This document shows positions 48,111 through 60,040 of a stretch of 64,000 bases of DNA, in pieces. The stretch lies in assembly GCF_964204865.1 (NCBI RefSeq), contig NC_135261.1:15748001-15812000 (forward strand). The letters run 5' to 3'. Position numbers and translations under genes: made by a program. Under the pieces are notes generated by a model. It did no database searches. It was not told the DNA's origin and worked only from the letters and a program-made list of their open reading frames with translations. The first letter of the stretch is position 1; every line of letters begins with the position of its first letter. Source of the DNA: Styela clava (taxonomy: Eukaryota; Chordata; Ascidiacea; Stolidobranchia; Styelidae).

Positions 48111-50410
48111 ATATATCTGATGGAGAAGGGTCAAATCCTGATCATGTATTATTGTGTGTTACTATCCTCCAAATCACTTGCCAGTCATAATCAAGTATTA
48201 TAATTTGATGTGTTCAAATTATAGTGTATAAAGAAATCTACTCATGATTTCATTACTATTATCAAATGTTTATAATTAAAGTGCTATAATAATAGAATTT
48301 TCCCCATCTTTGCTTATAAAAAATCCATGTCCTATTACATTCATTTTTAGTAGACAAATTTTCCAAATAATAGGTATCCTCGCTAACCCATTTTTATGCA
48401 GTTGATATGCAATACATGTCAACTTACCAGCTGAATAAATGATGATCTTAGGACAAAACATGATTATTTAGTACTTTCCAAATCAAAAATTCTTGTGAAT
48501 AATGTATATAGTGAATAAGGTATATGAGAGGTATTGAAGAATTTAACACCGAACCTGTTAAATGACCCGAAATGTTGTAACGTTGTCTCCCAGTCAAACA
48601 CCTGAGCATCTGTTTTTTTTTATTATTGGACACGTTAGTGGACATAACGATCGTTTTGGTATTTTCGTTGTTCTTGTTCTTATTTGTCTTCTTCTTGGTA
48701 TCGTTATGAAAAAATCGCTTTTCTCGTTGATTACTGGACCAATTGCTTTGAAATTTTCAGTGAGTAAAGATTATATTTTTCCCCAGAAGGCTATTACTTT
48801 TATTTATTCTTAAATTTTATATGAATCCTATGAGATATGATATTTCATACAAAATTTCGCGGTATTTATTTTTACTCATGGGAACACTGTTTTGCACTTA
48901 TTTCAAGCGGTTTCGCGATCGATTGTCTTGCTCAGTACTACAGCTACTGTAGGTCGGTACTGGTAAGTTGCCATACCGGTACCGTAACGCAGTGAAATTG
49001 ACTTATTCCTTCCGCGGTATTACTAATGCTGCAATGCAAGTTTTATAGCCTATCGTATGCGGAACGGAATATCAGACCTACAGGTCCGGTACTGGTAGCT
49101 CAGTACGTAAGTACGATACTGGTACTGGTGCCGGTGTCTTACCACAATAAAATTACTGTAACTTATTCTTTCACGGTCCTACCAGTGCAGTAATGCAAGC
49201 GTTGTAGCACTTGTAGCCTACTATATTTGTTTATTGGACACGTTAGTGGACATAACGATCGTTTTGGTATTTTTGTTGTTCTTGTTCTTATTTGTCTTCT
49301 TCTTGGTATCGTTATGAAAAAATCGCTTTTCTCGTTGATTACTGGACCAATTGCTTTGAAATTTTCAGTGAGTAAAGATTATATTTTCCCCCAGAAGGCT
49401 ATTACTTTTATTTATTCTTAAATTTTATATGAATCCTATGAGATATGATATTTCATACAAAATTTCGCGGTATTTATTTTTACTCATGGGAACACTGTTT
49501 TACACTTATTTCAAGCGGTTTCGCGATCGATTGTCTTGCTCAGTACTACAGCTACTGTAGGTCGGTACTGGTAAGTTGCCATACCGGTACCGTAACGCAG
49601 TGAAATTGACTTATTCCTTCCGCGGTATTACTAATGCTGCAGTGCAAGTTTTATAGCCTATCGTATGCGGAACGGAATATCAGACCTACAGGTTTGGTAC
49701 CGGTACTGGTAGCTCAGTACGTAAGTACGATACTGGTGCCGGTGCCGGTGTCTTACCACAATGAAATTACCGTAACTTATTCTTTCACGGTCCTACCAGT
49801 GCAGTAATGCAAGCGTTGTAGCACTTGTAGCCTACTATATTTGTTTATTTTGATGAGAGTCTACTGGAAACAACATAAAATTTGAAAGGGAAGAATTGTT
49901 CTGTGATCAATTATCTGTCCTAAAGTGTAAACAACATAAAATTTGCAAGGGAACAACTGTTCTGTGATCAATTACCGTATATGGCCTACAGTGTACAGGT
50001 AAGATGCTGGCTGACTGCTAACCGGTACTGGTAGCTCAGTACGTAAGTACGATACTGGTACTGGTGCCGGTACCGGTGTCTTACCACAATGAAATTACCG
50101 TAACTTATTCTTTCACGGTCCTACCAGTGCAGTAATGCAAGCGTTGTAGCACTTGTAGCCTACTATATTTGTTTATTTTGATGAGAGTCTACTGGAAACA
50201 ACATAAAATTTGAAAGGGAAGAATTGTTCTGTGATCAATTATCTGTCCTAAAGTGTAAACAACATAAAATTTGCAAGGGAACAACTGTTCTGTGATCAAT
50301 TACCGTATATGGCCTACAGTGTACAGGTAAGATGCTGGCTGACTGCTAACTCAGTACCGCACCTACGTTAGGTACCGGTACCGCCGTAAATTCAGCTCTC
50401 ATCTCTTTGT

Positions 50411-50634
50411 TGGACACGTAGTGGACATAACGATCGTTTCAATATTATGTTCTTGTTCTTTGACACGTTTTTAAAAAGTCGCTTTTCTCTTCGAATACTG
50501 GACCAATTGCTTTGAAATTTTCAGTGGTTAAAGATAAAAATTTTCTCCAGAAGGCTATTACTTTTTTTTTCGCTATGACGTCATCAAAATTATGTGACCC
50601 TACGTGTCCATATATTTGAGCATAGCTCTCTTGT
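50411..50634 (+). mobile_element. Short repeat family member (TTGGACACG...CTCTCTTG)
   Basis: Starts TTGGACACGTAGTGGACATA, keeps ACTGGACCAATTGCTTTG and TGACGTCA (50576-50583), and ends GAGCATAGCTCTCTTG. It is duplicated at 50868-51095. Confidence 0.75.
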
Positions 50635-50867
50635 TTTGATGAGAGTCTACTGGAAACAACATAAAATTTGAAAGGGAAGAATTGTTCTGTGATCAATTAT
50701 CTGTCCTAAAGTGTAAACAACATAAAATTTGCAAGGGAACAACTGTTCTGTGATCAATTACCGTATATGGCCTACAGTGTACAGGTAAGATGCTGGCTGA
50801 CTGCTAACTCAGTACCGCACCTACGTTAGGTACCGGTACCGCCGTGAATTCAGCTCTCATCTCTTTG

Positions 50868-51095
50868 TTGGACACGTAGTGGACATAACGATCGTTTCAA
50901 TATTATGTTGTTCTTGTTCTTTGACACGTTTTTAAAAAGTCGCTTTTCTCTTCGAATACTGGACCAATTGCTTTGAAATTTTCAGTGGTTAAAGATAAAA
51001 ATTTTCTCCAGAAGGCTATTACTTTTTTTTTCGCTATGACGTCATCAAAATTATGTGACTCTACGTGTCCATATATTTGAGCATAGCTCTCTTGT
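50868..51095 (+). mobile_element. Short repeat family member, tandem copy
   Basis: Nearly the same as 50411-50634, with TGACGTCA at 51037-51044. Its right end abuts the restart of spacer sequence B2. Confidence 0.75.
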
Positions 51096-51574
51096 AATTT
51101 ATATATGTTCATGGTTTGACGAACGAAATAAACTATCTCTCTCTATTAGTTTAAAATACTGACTTCTGGACTTGGCTAATTTTATGCATATCAAAACTTG
51201 TCATTTATTTTTTTCCACATGTTTTCCCAATAAAACATACTTACGCCTTACTACTGTTATTTGTAGCTTATTATTGTTAGCTAATTATTTTTGAGGTGGG
51301 GCGCAAGACTTCACAATTCTAAAAAGGGGGTGCGGTGCGGCTTGAAAAGTTTGGGAATGTTTGTATGTAGTAGAACCTAACCTGGTACACATGGTTCCGG
51401 TGTCTACCAACTGGGTTTACATACTTCAAGAGTACCTTTTTGTATTACAGTTGTGAAACGGAAAAAGCTGAATGTCGGTCTTATTCCATCTGTAAAGTTA
51501 CCAAAAACTCCACAAAGAATGAACAATGTGTATTATCGATGAAATGAAAAGTGACATATAAAAAATACAGAAGC

Positions 51575-51981
51575 TGTGGAAAATATTTTGCATTACAGAA
51601 AAATTAGTTCACATATTAAATATTTTACATTACAAAAAAAATGGTGCTCCAGAAGTATGTGTACCAATATGAAGGTAACTAATTTTGTTCGCCTACTTTA
51701 TATCAAGTTGTGTAAATGGACTAAATTCTATCGGTAGGGGGATATTCACTTGTGTAACACAGACAATTCCCGAACTTTTAATATAACAAAAATAAGGAGA
51801 ATCGTAACCTAACCTGGTACACATACTACGAGTACCGAAAAAACAGCCCACATAGTAAAAGCAGTTATGGAAATACTTTACATTACAGAAAAATTAATTC
51901 ACATAGTAAATAGCAGACGAAGGAAATATTTTGCATTGCAGAAAAAATAGCTCACATAGTTAATAGCAGTCATGAAATATT
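51575..51981 (+). repeat. Short minisatellite, copy of 37299-37705
   Basis: Same diverged units of about 50 bp as in B1. Confidence 0.6.
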
Positions 51982-52005
51982 TCTCACTATTGATTACAAA
52001 AGTAT

Positions 52006-53036
52006 AATTGCATCCGAATCAACAGTATCTATACGACTATATAAAGGATCGTTAAAATCAAATAATATGCAAGAATCATATTGATAACAAAATGTATTCT
52101 AATCAATTTTAATATATCTGAAACAAAATCTTCATAAATATCAAAACTCAGGTTCTCCATTACATAATACACACATTTCATTCCCTGCTTTTCTTCCAAT
52201 TTCTGGCTTTTGTTTTCAATGGCAAGATATCCCAGAGTAATTTATAGTTAAAATCAGTATTTTTAATAAGTAAACGAATAGCTCGCAGAACCATGTGATT
52301 CATATGGGAAAAAGAGCTATGATTGAGAGAGGCCGTGGTTCGCCATATATTTAGGCCTTCTTTTCGGCTTTCCTCTCCCCTTGGATAAATATGTAAATCC
52401 CATGTTATATCAATTAATAAATACATAAATAACCGCACTCCTCTCGGCGACTGGTTCATATTCTGTTCTGTAGATACGTTTTCTGTCTAATAGATATGCA
52501 TTCCCAATAAGCATATGCTCATAGTTGTATGCTTTCAGCGTACCATACTTCGAAACCCAAAATCAAATATGTATTGAAGAATTAAAGACCTCAAGTCAAG
52601 TTAATACGGCCAATTTCGCACCCGACTCGACTGAAGCAAGGGATTTTGGCAGCGAGCAATGCGTTTTCTTAATATGCAACGAACCATTTAGCTGGACGAC
52701 GTAAAAATGCGGGGGACAATGCCACAATGAGCAAATCTTTGCAAGTTTCCACTCATTGTATATATGCTCATTGGGCAGAAGCAGCAGGCATGCTGTGATG
52801 AATGTCAAGCTTTTCTGCTACGTAATGGTATTTGTAGATTGAAAATCTTGTAACAAGAGTCCAGCACTGCAATTGCTTTTGTGTAATTGAAGCTTCCATT
52901 CGAACTGTGATCTAGTGATGATCCAATGTTCATCATTGGAATGGACTTACAATCTAAAAATACAAAAAAAAAAGATTGGATGAGTATGTCTTTTGCAGTA
53001 GAAAAACGGTCGCATGTCAACTTCGAACACATTCAA
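52006..53036 (-). pseudogene. Inverted copy of the LINE-tail segment (spacer B2)
   Basis: Corresponds to 37730-38760. The - strand frame 52459 to 52178 reads FNYKLLWDILPLKTKARNWK, with the SRKE insertion and the same loss of the knuckle's H-C half. Confidence 0.7.
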
Positions 53037-53689
53037 TAAAAATGTTTCCAACTGAATTGGAGTCCTTGTACTGGACAAGTACTTTATGATAGTAATTTAT
53101 AAAAGTGGTGAACAACACAGACTAGCTATTTTTTCAGTTTGTCTTCTTACCAAGGTCATATTGAAATAGACGAATTATTGAATAGAAATGGGCTATACAT
53201 AAGTATTGGTTCTAACTCTTCATGATTTTAAAGCATAGAGTGATATCATCATACATCTACATATAGGCTATATAGAATCAAAAATTTCAACAATATGTTT
53301 GTAATGGTGACATTATTTCATTCATTCTCAACAGAGTCAACACTGTATTTTACACCCAAATACAACGCCCTAGATTTAAAAACATGTACCAACCTATCAG
53401 TTGTTCACTGCTCATCTGCTATATTTCTTCCATTTAGTTCCTCTGCTATTAGCTACTTGTGAGTTCCAATACTGTGATCATCTTCATTTTCAAGAAAATC
53501 AACATCCTGAATAGAAAGTTATTTTCAACAATATGTTTGTAATGGTGACATTATTTTATTCATTTCGCACTGTATTTTACACCCAAATACAACGCACTAG
53601 ATTTAAAAACATGTACCATTATTATTACCATTATTATTGCATATCGCCGGATGAGAACAGAAGGGACCGAAGTCACATTTTTGGAAAAT

Positions 53690-53965
53690 TCATCTTTTTT
53701 CAATATTTTGGGGTTTTGAGCCATGCTCTACAAGGTGGATGGTCTTGAAATCCTGAATTTCTAAATAATAAAAGTTTCAGATGGACTTAGGACTATAATA
53801 TTTTGTAGAAGTTAAGAACAGAATGGGCCTAAGTCCAGCTTAAATTTTTGTTATTGAGAAATTCAGGATTTCAAGACCACCACCTTGTAGAATGTATTGT
53901 AGAGCATGGCTCAGAAGTCAGAACCCCAATGCTCAAAATCCCAAAATATTGAAAAAAGAGTCCTA
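53690..53965. repeat. Imperfect hairpin element, copy of 39428-39700
   Basis: Arms at about 53690-53763 and 53857-53960 carry the same inverted blocks as the B1 copy. Confidence 0.7.
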
Positions 53966-54730
53966 AGTTCCAGTATGATGAGCATGAACATCAGAAATGA
54001 AATGTCCGAAACTTACATCCCTAAAAAATTATTCAGTGCAACTTGGGCCTAAGTCACCTTGCATCCCATACAAAAAATTCAGAAGTTGTTGAGAACAGAA
54101 TGGGCCAAAATCCTTTATGGGGGTAAAAAAGCTGGAAGGAATTGAAGCTAAAGTGCCAAAAAATACCGATTACAAATATATTCTCCTCCACACTAAAATA
54201 ACCAGAGCTCAGGTATATAATAAGTGTGAATATTTAGGAATTTAGAAAGCTCTATGACGCGATGGTGATGCAGTGATGTAATTTCCGGATGACGTAGTCA
54301 TGTGGGGGTTAGAAATTAGATATGCAAAAATTGTCGAGACCGGCCAACTATAAGTATCTGCGGCGCGTACTGCAGGAGACCCATCTTATCTAGGCCTAGT
54401 ACTGGTCACTTAACGTTAGCAAACAAAGCTTGACAAGATCTGAAGTTTGGCAAATCCAAAGTATCTAGTTGAGATAGAATACCGTAGCTCACGTTACTTG
54501 TACGAAGTTCAGAATTTACGACTCACGATATAAGTTACTGATAACGTTAAATTTCTGTATTTACCGCTATAGGCTATAGCCTAGTCTTATCTAGTACTGG
54601 TCACTTGACATTAGCAAACAAAGCTTTGGTTTGCTTGACTGGCAACGTTGGCTGAACGCAATCTGAATCCACATGAACACTGTAATAGTAGTAGTGGATT
54701 GACTGATCGATTGTTTAATTATGGCTAGAT

Positions 54731-55927
54731 CAGTGATTTCCCTACACCCCCCCTATAGGGGGTGAACACCCCCCCCCCTAAAATTTCAAACACCCCCCCT
54801 AATTTTGAGGTGAGATTCCACACTGTAATTCCTAACTCTAGTATAATTGTATTCAAATATAACGCCTATGGCATATTCATCAGTGTAGATGAGTGGTTCC
54901 AAACCGAAGTCTGCGGGCCAATTACGGCTCGCGTGACGATTTAAAATGGCCCGCCGAACTTGAGTGAAATAGTTTAACCCTTCATGTGGTACATTTTGAG
55001 TTTTAGATACCGTCTATTGTTACATCATTATCACAGTTTAAGTACGTTTATTTCGTAACAATTGAATTATATCGGCATCTTATGTATACGTATGGGTATT
55101 AGGATTACACACTGCAGTATTTTAGATATCAGCCGTATATTAGGAAAGCTTAATAATGTCACAAAACGAAAACTAGGTACCGAAAACAGACGTTTTTTAG
55201 ATGAATGATAGCGTTTTTATTTTTTTATTGAAAAGAATCAAATTTCAGCGATTTGTCTTCTTACCAACAAAATATTTCAGTTCTGAAGGAATACAACATT
55301 ATGCGACATTATGATCAGTTGACGCGCGTATTTCAAAATTTAATTCATTGCATAATTCATACAAAGTTCAAACAAACATGTTAAAAAAATGTGAAATGTG
55401 TAACAAAACAAGCCATAAGTAGCCATTCATACAATGCCAGATGAGCTAGTAACTTCATTAGTCACTATCAGTTGCAAATTACTTGTTGAAACCTAGTAGT
55501 ATATAGTTACGGTGGAAAGCCTTGCTTTATTATCTATTTCCCGGGAGTTCTATCAGCTAAATATTATAATTATTGATTTCATTACATAACAAACTGCGAT
55601 GCTAGGTGTATCTAAAATCGAGCTTAGAGCCTATTTTGGTGCCTATTTCTCAAAATTTTCTCAGGGCGCTTAGGCGCGCCCTGAACCCCAGCCGTGCCGT
55701 CCCGCACTTTTCCTCGCTGCCCTTTTCTGGCCCTACAATTTTATTCTGCTGTGGATTTTGGCTCGCCGTCAATCAACTTGGGGGGCCCCTCTTGTACATC
55801 GTTTCTTAAATACATACCATTTTTTTAAGAATACAAATAGCCTAGTTTTATCTCAAATAGAAAATTATTTACCACCCCCTAAATTTCGAAACACCCCCCC
55901 TAAATGGAAAAGCTTGGGAACATACTG
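54731..55927 (+). mobile_element. hAT element, 1,197 bp, TSD GGCTAGAT
   Basis: Ends CAGTGATTTCCC and GGGAACATACTG, flanked by the exact direct octamer GGCTAGAT (54723-54730 and 55928-55935). The other copy of this spacer reads GGCTAGATTAAGG without interruption at about 40462, the empty site. Runs of C (ACACCCCCCCTA) lie just inside both ends. A GTGGTTCCAAACC...GCGGGCC stretch near 54890 looks like part of another hAT end. No transposase was recognised. Confidence 0.92.
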
Positions 55928-56257
55928 GGCTAGATTAAGGTGCCGGTACCGTACCGGTACTATAATTTCGCGTTGCACAGAGATAATGGGAATTGGTGGA
56001 TTTTTGATGGTAAACATGTTGTTGCGTGTGATTCCAATGCGCTCAAAAATAACTTTATAAAATTTACCTGTATGGAGGTATTGCGTGAAGTGTACTGTAC
56101 GGAGTTTTTGATAATTTTGTAATTTTTTTTCAAGTTTGCGAAGTTCTTTTTGCAAGCTGTGTATTTGAATTTTACATTATTGCTTGTGCGCAACCGTAGT
56201 TTTTCTGTAATTCCAATGCGCTTAAAAATACGTTTACAAAATTCACCTAGCGATATT

Positions 56258-57028
56258 TGTTACTCTGTTATAGGGTCGCAAAATAGCCTGTGATTAAAGT
56301 GTGTATGTTAAAAACACTAATTTTTATTTTTGTGATATAGATCATAACAAAATTAACCAATTTTGTTTGATACAATAAGTAGATAGAATTATTTGTTTGT
56401 TATGTTTCATGGTGTTTATACATTGAATGATTCATTAGCAGTGTTCCCTCTAAGGTGTGCGCGTGTGCTCGCGCACACAACTTTCAGAGGCTGCGCACAC
56501 GCATAGATTTACTGTGCATAGACGTATTTCGATGTAATGTAACAATGTTCTCGGTTGGCAGGTTGAGAAAGTTTGTTGTTGCCCACCCATTACCCGGTTA
56601 GAACGCCAAAATTTCTTCATTGGTTTTTGCACAAATATTAGTCATTTCCAAATAAGTGCGCACACACCAAAATTTCTGCGCACACATACTACAAAAAATT
56701 AGGGGGAACATTGTTCATTAGCATTCGATGAAAAATCTGGGTTGGACTTATTTACTTGGTATGTGTTTCATTGCATCGGTACATTATTGTGAAAATTTAC
56801 TAATCATTAAACATTGGGGTTAAGAGTATTCCACACAACGTGATTGGCGCTAACTACAGATAAACGAAATCAGTTACGTTGTGTTGGTTTACAGCGGAAA
56901 TTGAAAAAAAAGTGTAGTAGAAGAGTAGAATAAGTTATTATAACAACGATCAACTTGAAATTTTTGCAGTGACATTAATTTATGTTTTAAAATGTCCTGA
57001 TGAAATTTTATAATATTTCTCTTTTACT
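56258..57028 (+). other. Unit-specific 770-bp segment containing a hAT MITE
   Basis: Lies between CTAGCGATATTTG and GGTGGGGTGA, which are adjacent at about 40837 in the other copy. No terminal repeats were found at its own ends, so it may be an insertion here or a deletion there. Confidence 0.75.
56439..56713 (+). mobile_element. hAT MITE, 275 bp, TSD TTCATTAG
   Basis: Ends CAGTGTTCCCTCTAA and TTAGGGGGAACATTG are inverted repeats, with exact 8-bp direct repeats TTCATTAG outside (56431-56438 and 56714-56721). Inside both ends are GCGCACAC-rich motifs in opposite orientation. Too short to code for anything. Confidence 0.92.
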
Positions 57029-57643
57029 GCGGTGGGGTGATTTTTTTTTTGCCCGAAAACGTTCATTCAACAGGAGAATTTCGTTACATTGTACCCCGAA
57101 AAAGATGGATGCTCATCATGGTTTTAGTATTATGTTGAAGACATTTAATTTTAATTTAATGTGAATGTAAAAATCTTAAATTCATATTTTTACCCCGTAA
57201 AGCAAAACTTGGTTCCTCATACAGCGTTCCCTCTATTTTGGTTTAATATTTGTTCACTTAAAATATAGGTTTCCGCAAGAATTATTATCATTCGTAATAT
57301 TCTTTGATTATAATTTAAAAATTAATATTATATCTTACTTGAATCGGAGTTTAAAATGAGAAAATTAATATTTGAATGATGAGACAATCGTAAAGGTAAA
57401 AATGTTATGCAGTAAAACGCTTTTTCGGACACGAAATAGACCTATGTATCGTTTTGTTATTATGTTGTTGTTGTTTGTTCCTCTTGGTGTTTGTATTTCT
57501 TCTTCTTGTAGAGAAACAAATCGATTTTCTCGTTAACTACTGTGTCAATTACTTTGTAATTTCCGTGATTAAAGATTGTTTTTGTTTCTATAAAGCTATG
57601 ACTTTTATTTATTCCTTAATTATTTGCGAGATCTGATATTTCA

Positions 57644-58534
57644 TTTAAAATGCGCTGTTCGATTTTTAATTACGGGAATACTTTTTATGACATCGTGGCG
57701 GCAGTCCACTGCGGCAGATTGCCTCTACACGTGCTACGGCGTTTTGTACTTTGTGTAGATATATTTGAGCATTGCTCTCTTGTGGTAATTTATTTTCATG
57801 TTAATGACTTGCAAATTCTAAATGAGTATTTTTATCAAATGCATTATATATCAAGTAATTTTATGATATCTACTTATATTATTTAATTGGAAATGTTGTT
57901 TTACATAGACATTCCTGATGTATGTTATATTAGGAAACCTGGAAAATTGGGGGAATGTGAATTTCTGTATTGTAATGTGAATTATGATTATTTAGGAATT
58001 AATAATTTTTGTTTATGATGCTTTAAAAAACCATTGTAGGATTTTAAATTCTCTACTTGGAAAATATAAAATAATAAATGTGTTCGATAGTGTTTAGTTG
58101 AATTTCAGTACAACTATTTAAATTACACAGCTGAGCGCTCACTGCCAGAGTGAAATAATTGTAACGGTAACTGAATGACTGAGGTAATAATCATAATTCA
58201 CATTACAATACAGAAATCCACATTCCCCCAATTTTTCAGGTTCCCTAATATAACATACATCAGGAATGTCTATGTAAAACAACATTTCCAATTAAATAAT
58301 ATAAGCAGATATCATAAAATTACTTGATATATAATGCATTTGATAAAAATACTCATTTAAAATTAAGTCATTAACATGAAAATAAATTACCACAAGAGAG
58401 CAATGCTCAAATATATCCACACAAAGTACAAAACGCCGTAGCACGTGTAGAGGCAATCTGCCGCAGTGGACTGCCGCCGCGATGTCGTAAAAAGTATTCC
58501 CGTAATTAAAAATCGAACAGCGCATTTTAAAACC
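57644..58534. repeat. Large palindrome before copy 4
   Basis: Arms 57644-58008 and 58185-58534, the counterpart of 41447-42337 at +16,197, with very few differences. Confidence 0.88.
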
Positions 58535-59983
58535 CTCCCCAGCCGGTCGTTCTGGTGCCATTTTACTTTGGTTATTTTTTTGTCAGCCATTAGGCCCTAA
58601 AGCTTCACTCGTGGCTTTTTATTAGCGTGTGATAGAGCTCTATTCAGCAATATATGTAAAACGAATTCATCTAAAAAAAATAATTTTTACGTCAAAATTC
58701 CAAAATTTCTATTGAACTTGCGAGATTTTGTGTCTAGTAGAGGGTTAATAATTATACCTCATTAATTAATTTTTATTTCAATGTTTTCTTGTGTTATTTT
58801 CCATCAGAACAACACCAAAATCACTATTATAGCAAAAATGGTTATTCTAAAATCCACGATTGTATTTACAGAATTTTTAAGTTCAAGGCTTCAATTGGCA
58901 ATTTTGATGACGTCACACCTCTAATTATTAGTCCACACGCCCCCCTCAATGCAAAAAATGTTAATTATTTCGACGGAAATGCGCGTAGAAAGACGTAAAC
59001 ATTCTAATGCGCGCCGCTACGCGTGAAAATTACCATTAATTTTACGTTTTTTTCAGGTTTAAAAAATCTCGATACCTCTGCCAAGTGTGGTGCAGTCAAA
59101 ATCATATTTATCAAAACATCACAGTGCCAGGGATGATATGTATGACTGGAAATACATGCTAAACCAATAATAAGTCATTATTAAGGATTGATAATCATTG
59201 ATTTCCTGTCCGAGTCGCGTCAACAATTTCACACATGTGACTGGCGATTTTGAATTAAGTTGAAAATTATACAATGAAGACATGATACAAATGTTTCAAC
59301 GCTCTTGTTTGGAATTTTGAACTAGAGGAATTCATCCTTATCCTTCAAAATTTGACGATAAGATAAAAAAAAATCAGTTCATTGTTAATAAATTTAAATA
59401 AATATAAAGTGGTTTGGTGTTTTGGGGGTGGATATCACAGTACATTAGAGTGTACTGTATATATATATATCCATTACATCCTATATTTGTTACTGTATAG
59501 GTGTGTGTAAATAGCACTCCAATGATAAAACATCAAAAATTAGGATATGATAGAATTTACATATTTGTACAGAAAAAAAAGATTGGATGGAGAACATGTT
59601 CTTGAAAATGTGAATCTATTGATCCCTTTCTGCCTCCTCTTCCATGAAACGATGTATGTTCTACATTCCCAGACAGTATAAACAAAATTTCCCACAGCCA
59701 TTCCCAGACAGTATAAACAAAAACATTACGCATTTCCCACAGCCTTGTTTAGAATATATAGCATCATCAAGCGCACAAATATATGTACAGAATGCAATGC
59801 TTGTAACGAACAGTCTGTACTATGACTTGGATAGGTGAGGATGTCAATTGCGCTCTTCCGATTGAAATATTATTGCTGCAATATCTATAGAATTTTCGCT
59901 GCAACTATCATTATATAATTCTGAAATGTCACAGATTTCTGTAAGTTTGGATAACTCACTAAACTCTAGAAAGTTTCCCGGGT

Positions 59984-59991
59984 TATGAAAG
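59984..59991 (+). promoter_or_regulatory. Variant TATA element of lipocalin copy 4
   Basis: TATGAAAG, as in copy 3. Confidence 0.45.
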
Positions 59992-60040
59992 ACTTAATTT
60001 TGTGTTTTTTCAAACTTAAGATTTGCTGCTTTAAAATAAA

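Larger units (their letters stand above)
42060..48622 (+). repeat. Tandem unit 3
   Basis: Matches unit 2 from about 28913 to 36825, without the hAT element. The left part, up to about 45260, differs noticeably from units 1/2 and resembles unit 4; from exon 6 onward it is close to units 1/2. It carries lipocalin copy 3, a LINE fragment and the 146-bp repeat. Confidence 0.9.
48622..51096 (+). repeat. 2.47-kb array of short repeats found only after unit 3
   Basis: It interrupts sequence that is continuous at 36812-36830. It contains two tandem 608-bp units (from 48626 and 49235), each starting with a TTGGACACG-type repeat. Three copies of a block of about 175 bp begin TTTTGATGAGAGTCTACTGG (49848, 50177, 50635); each is itself an imperfect dimer around AACAACATAAAATTTG. 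Two further 225-bp TTGGACACG units (50411-50634, 50868-51095) are 457 bases apart, and GGTACCGGTACC-type motifs recur between them. Looks like repeated unequal exchange. No gene is supported. Confidence 0.85.
51096..58260 (+). repeat. Spacer segment B2/C2 (copy of 36826-42060 with insertions)
   Basis: Collinear with 36826-42060. Additions are a hAT at 54731-55927 and a 770-bp segment at 56258-57028. It includes the degraded inverted LINE tail, hairpin, minisatellite and palindrome left arm. Confidence 0.9.
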
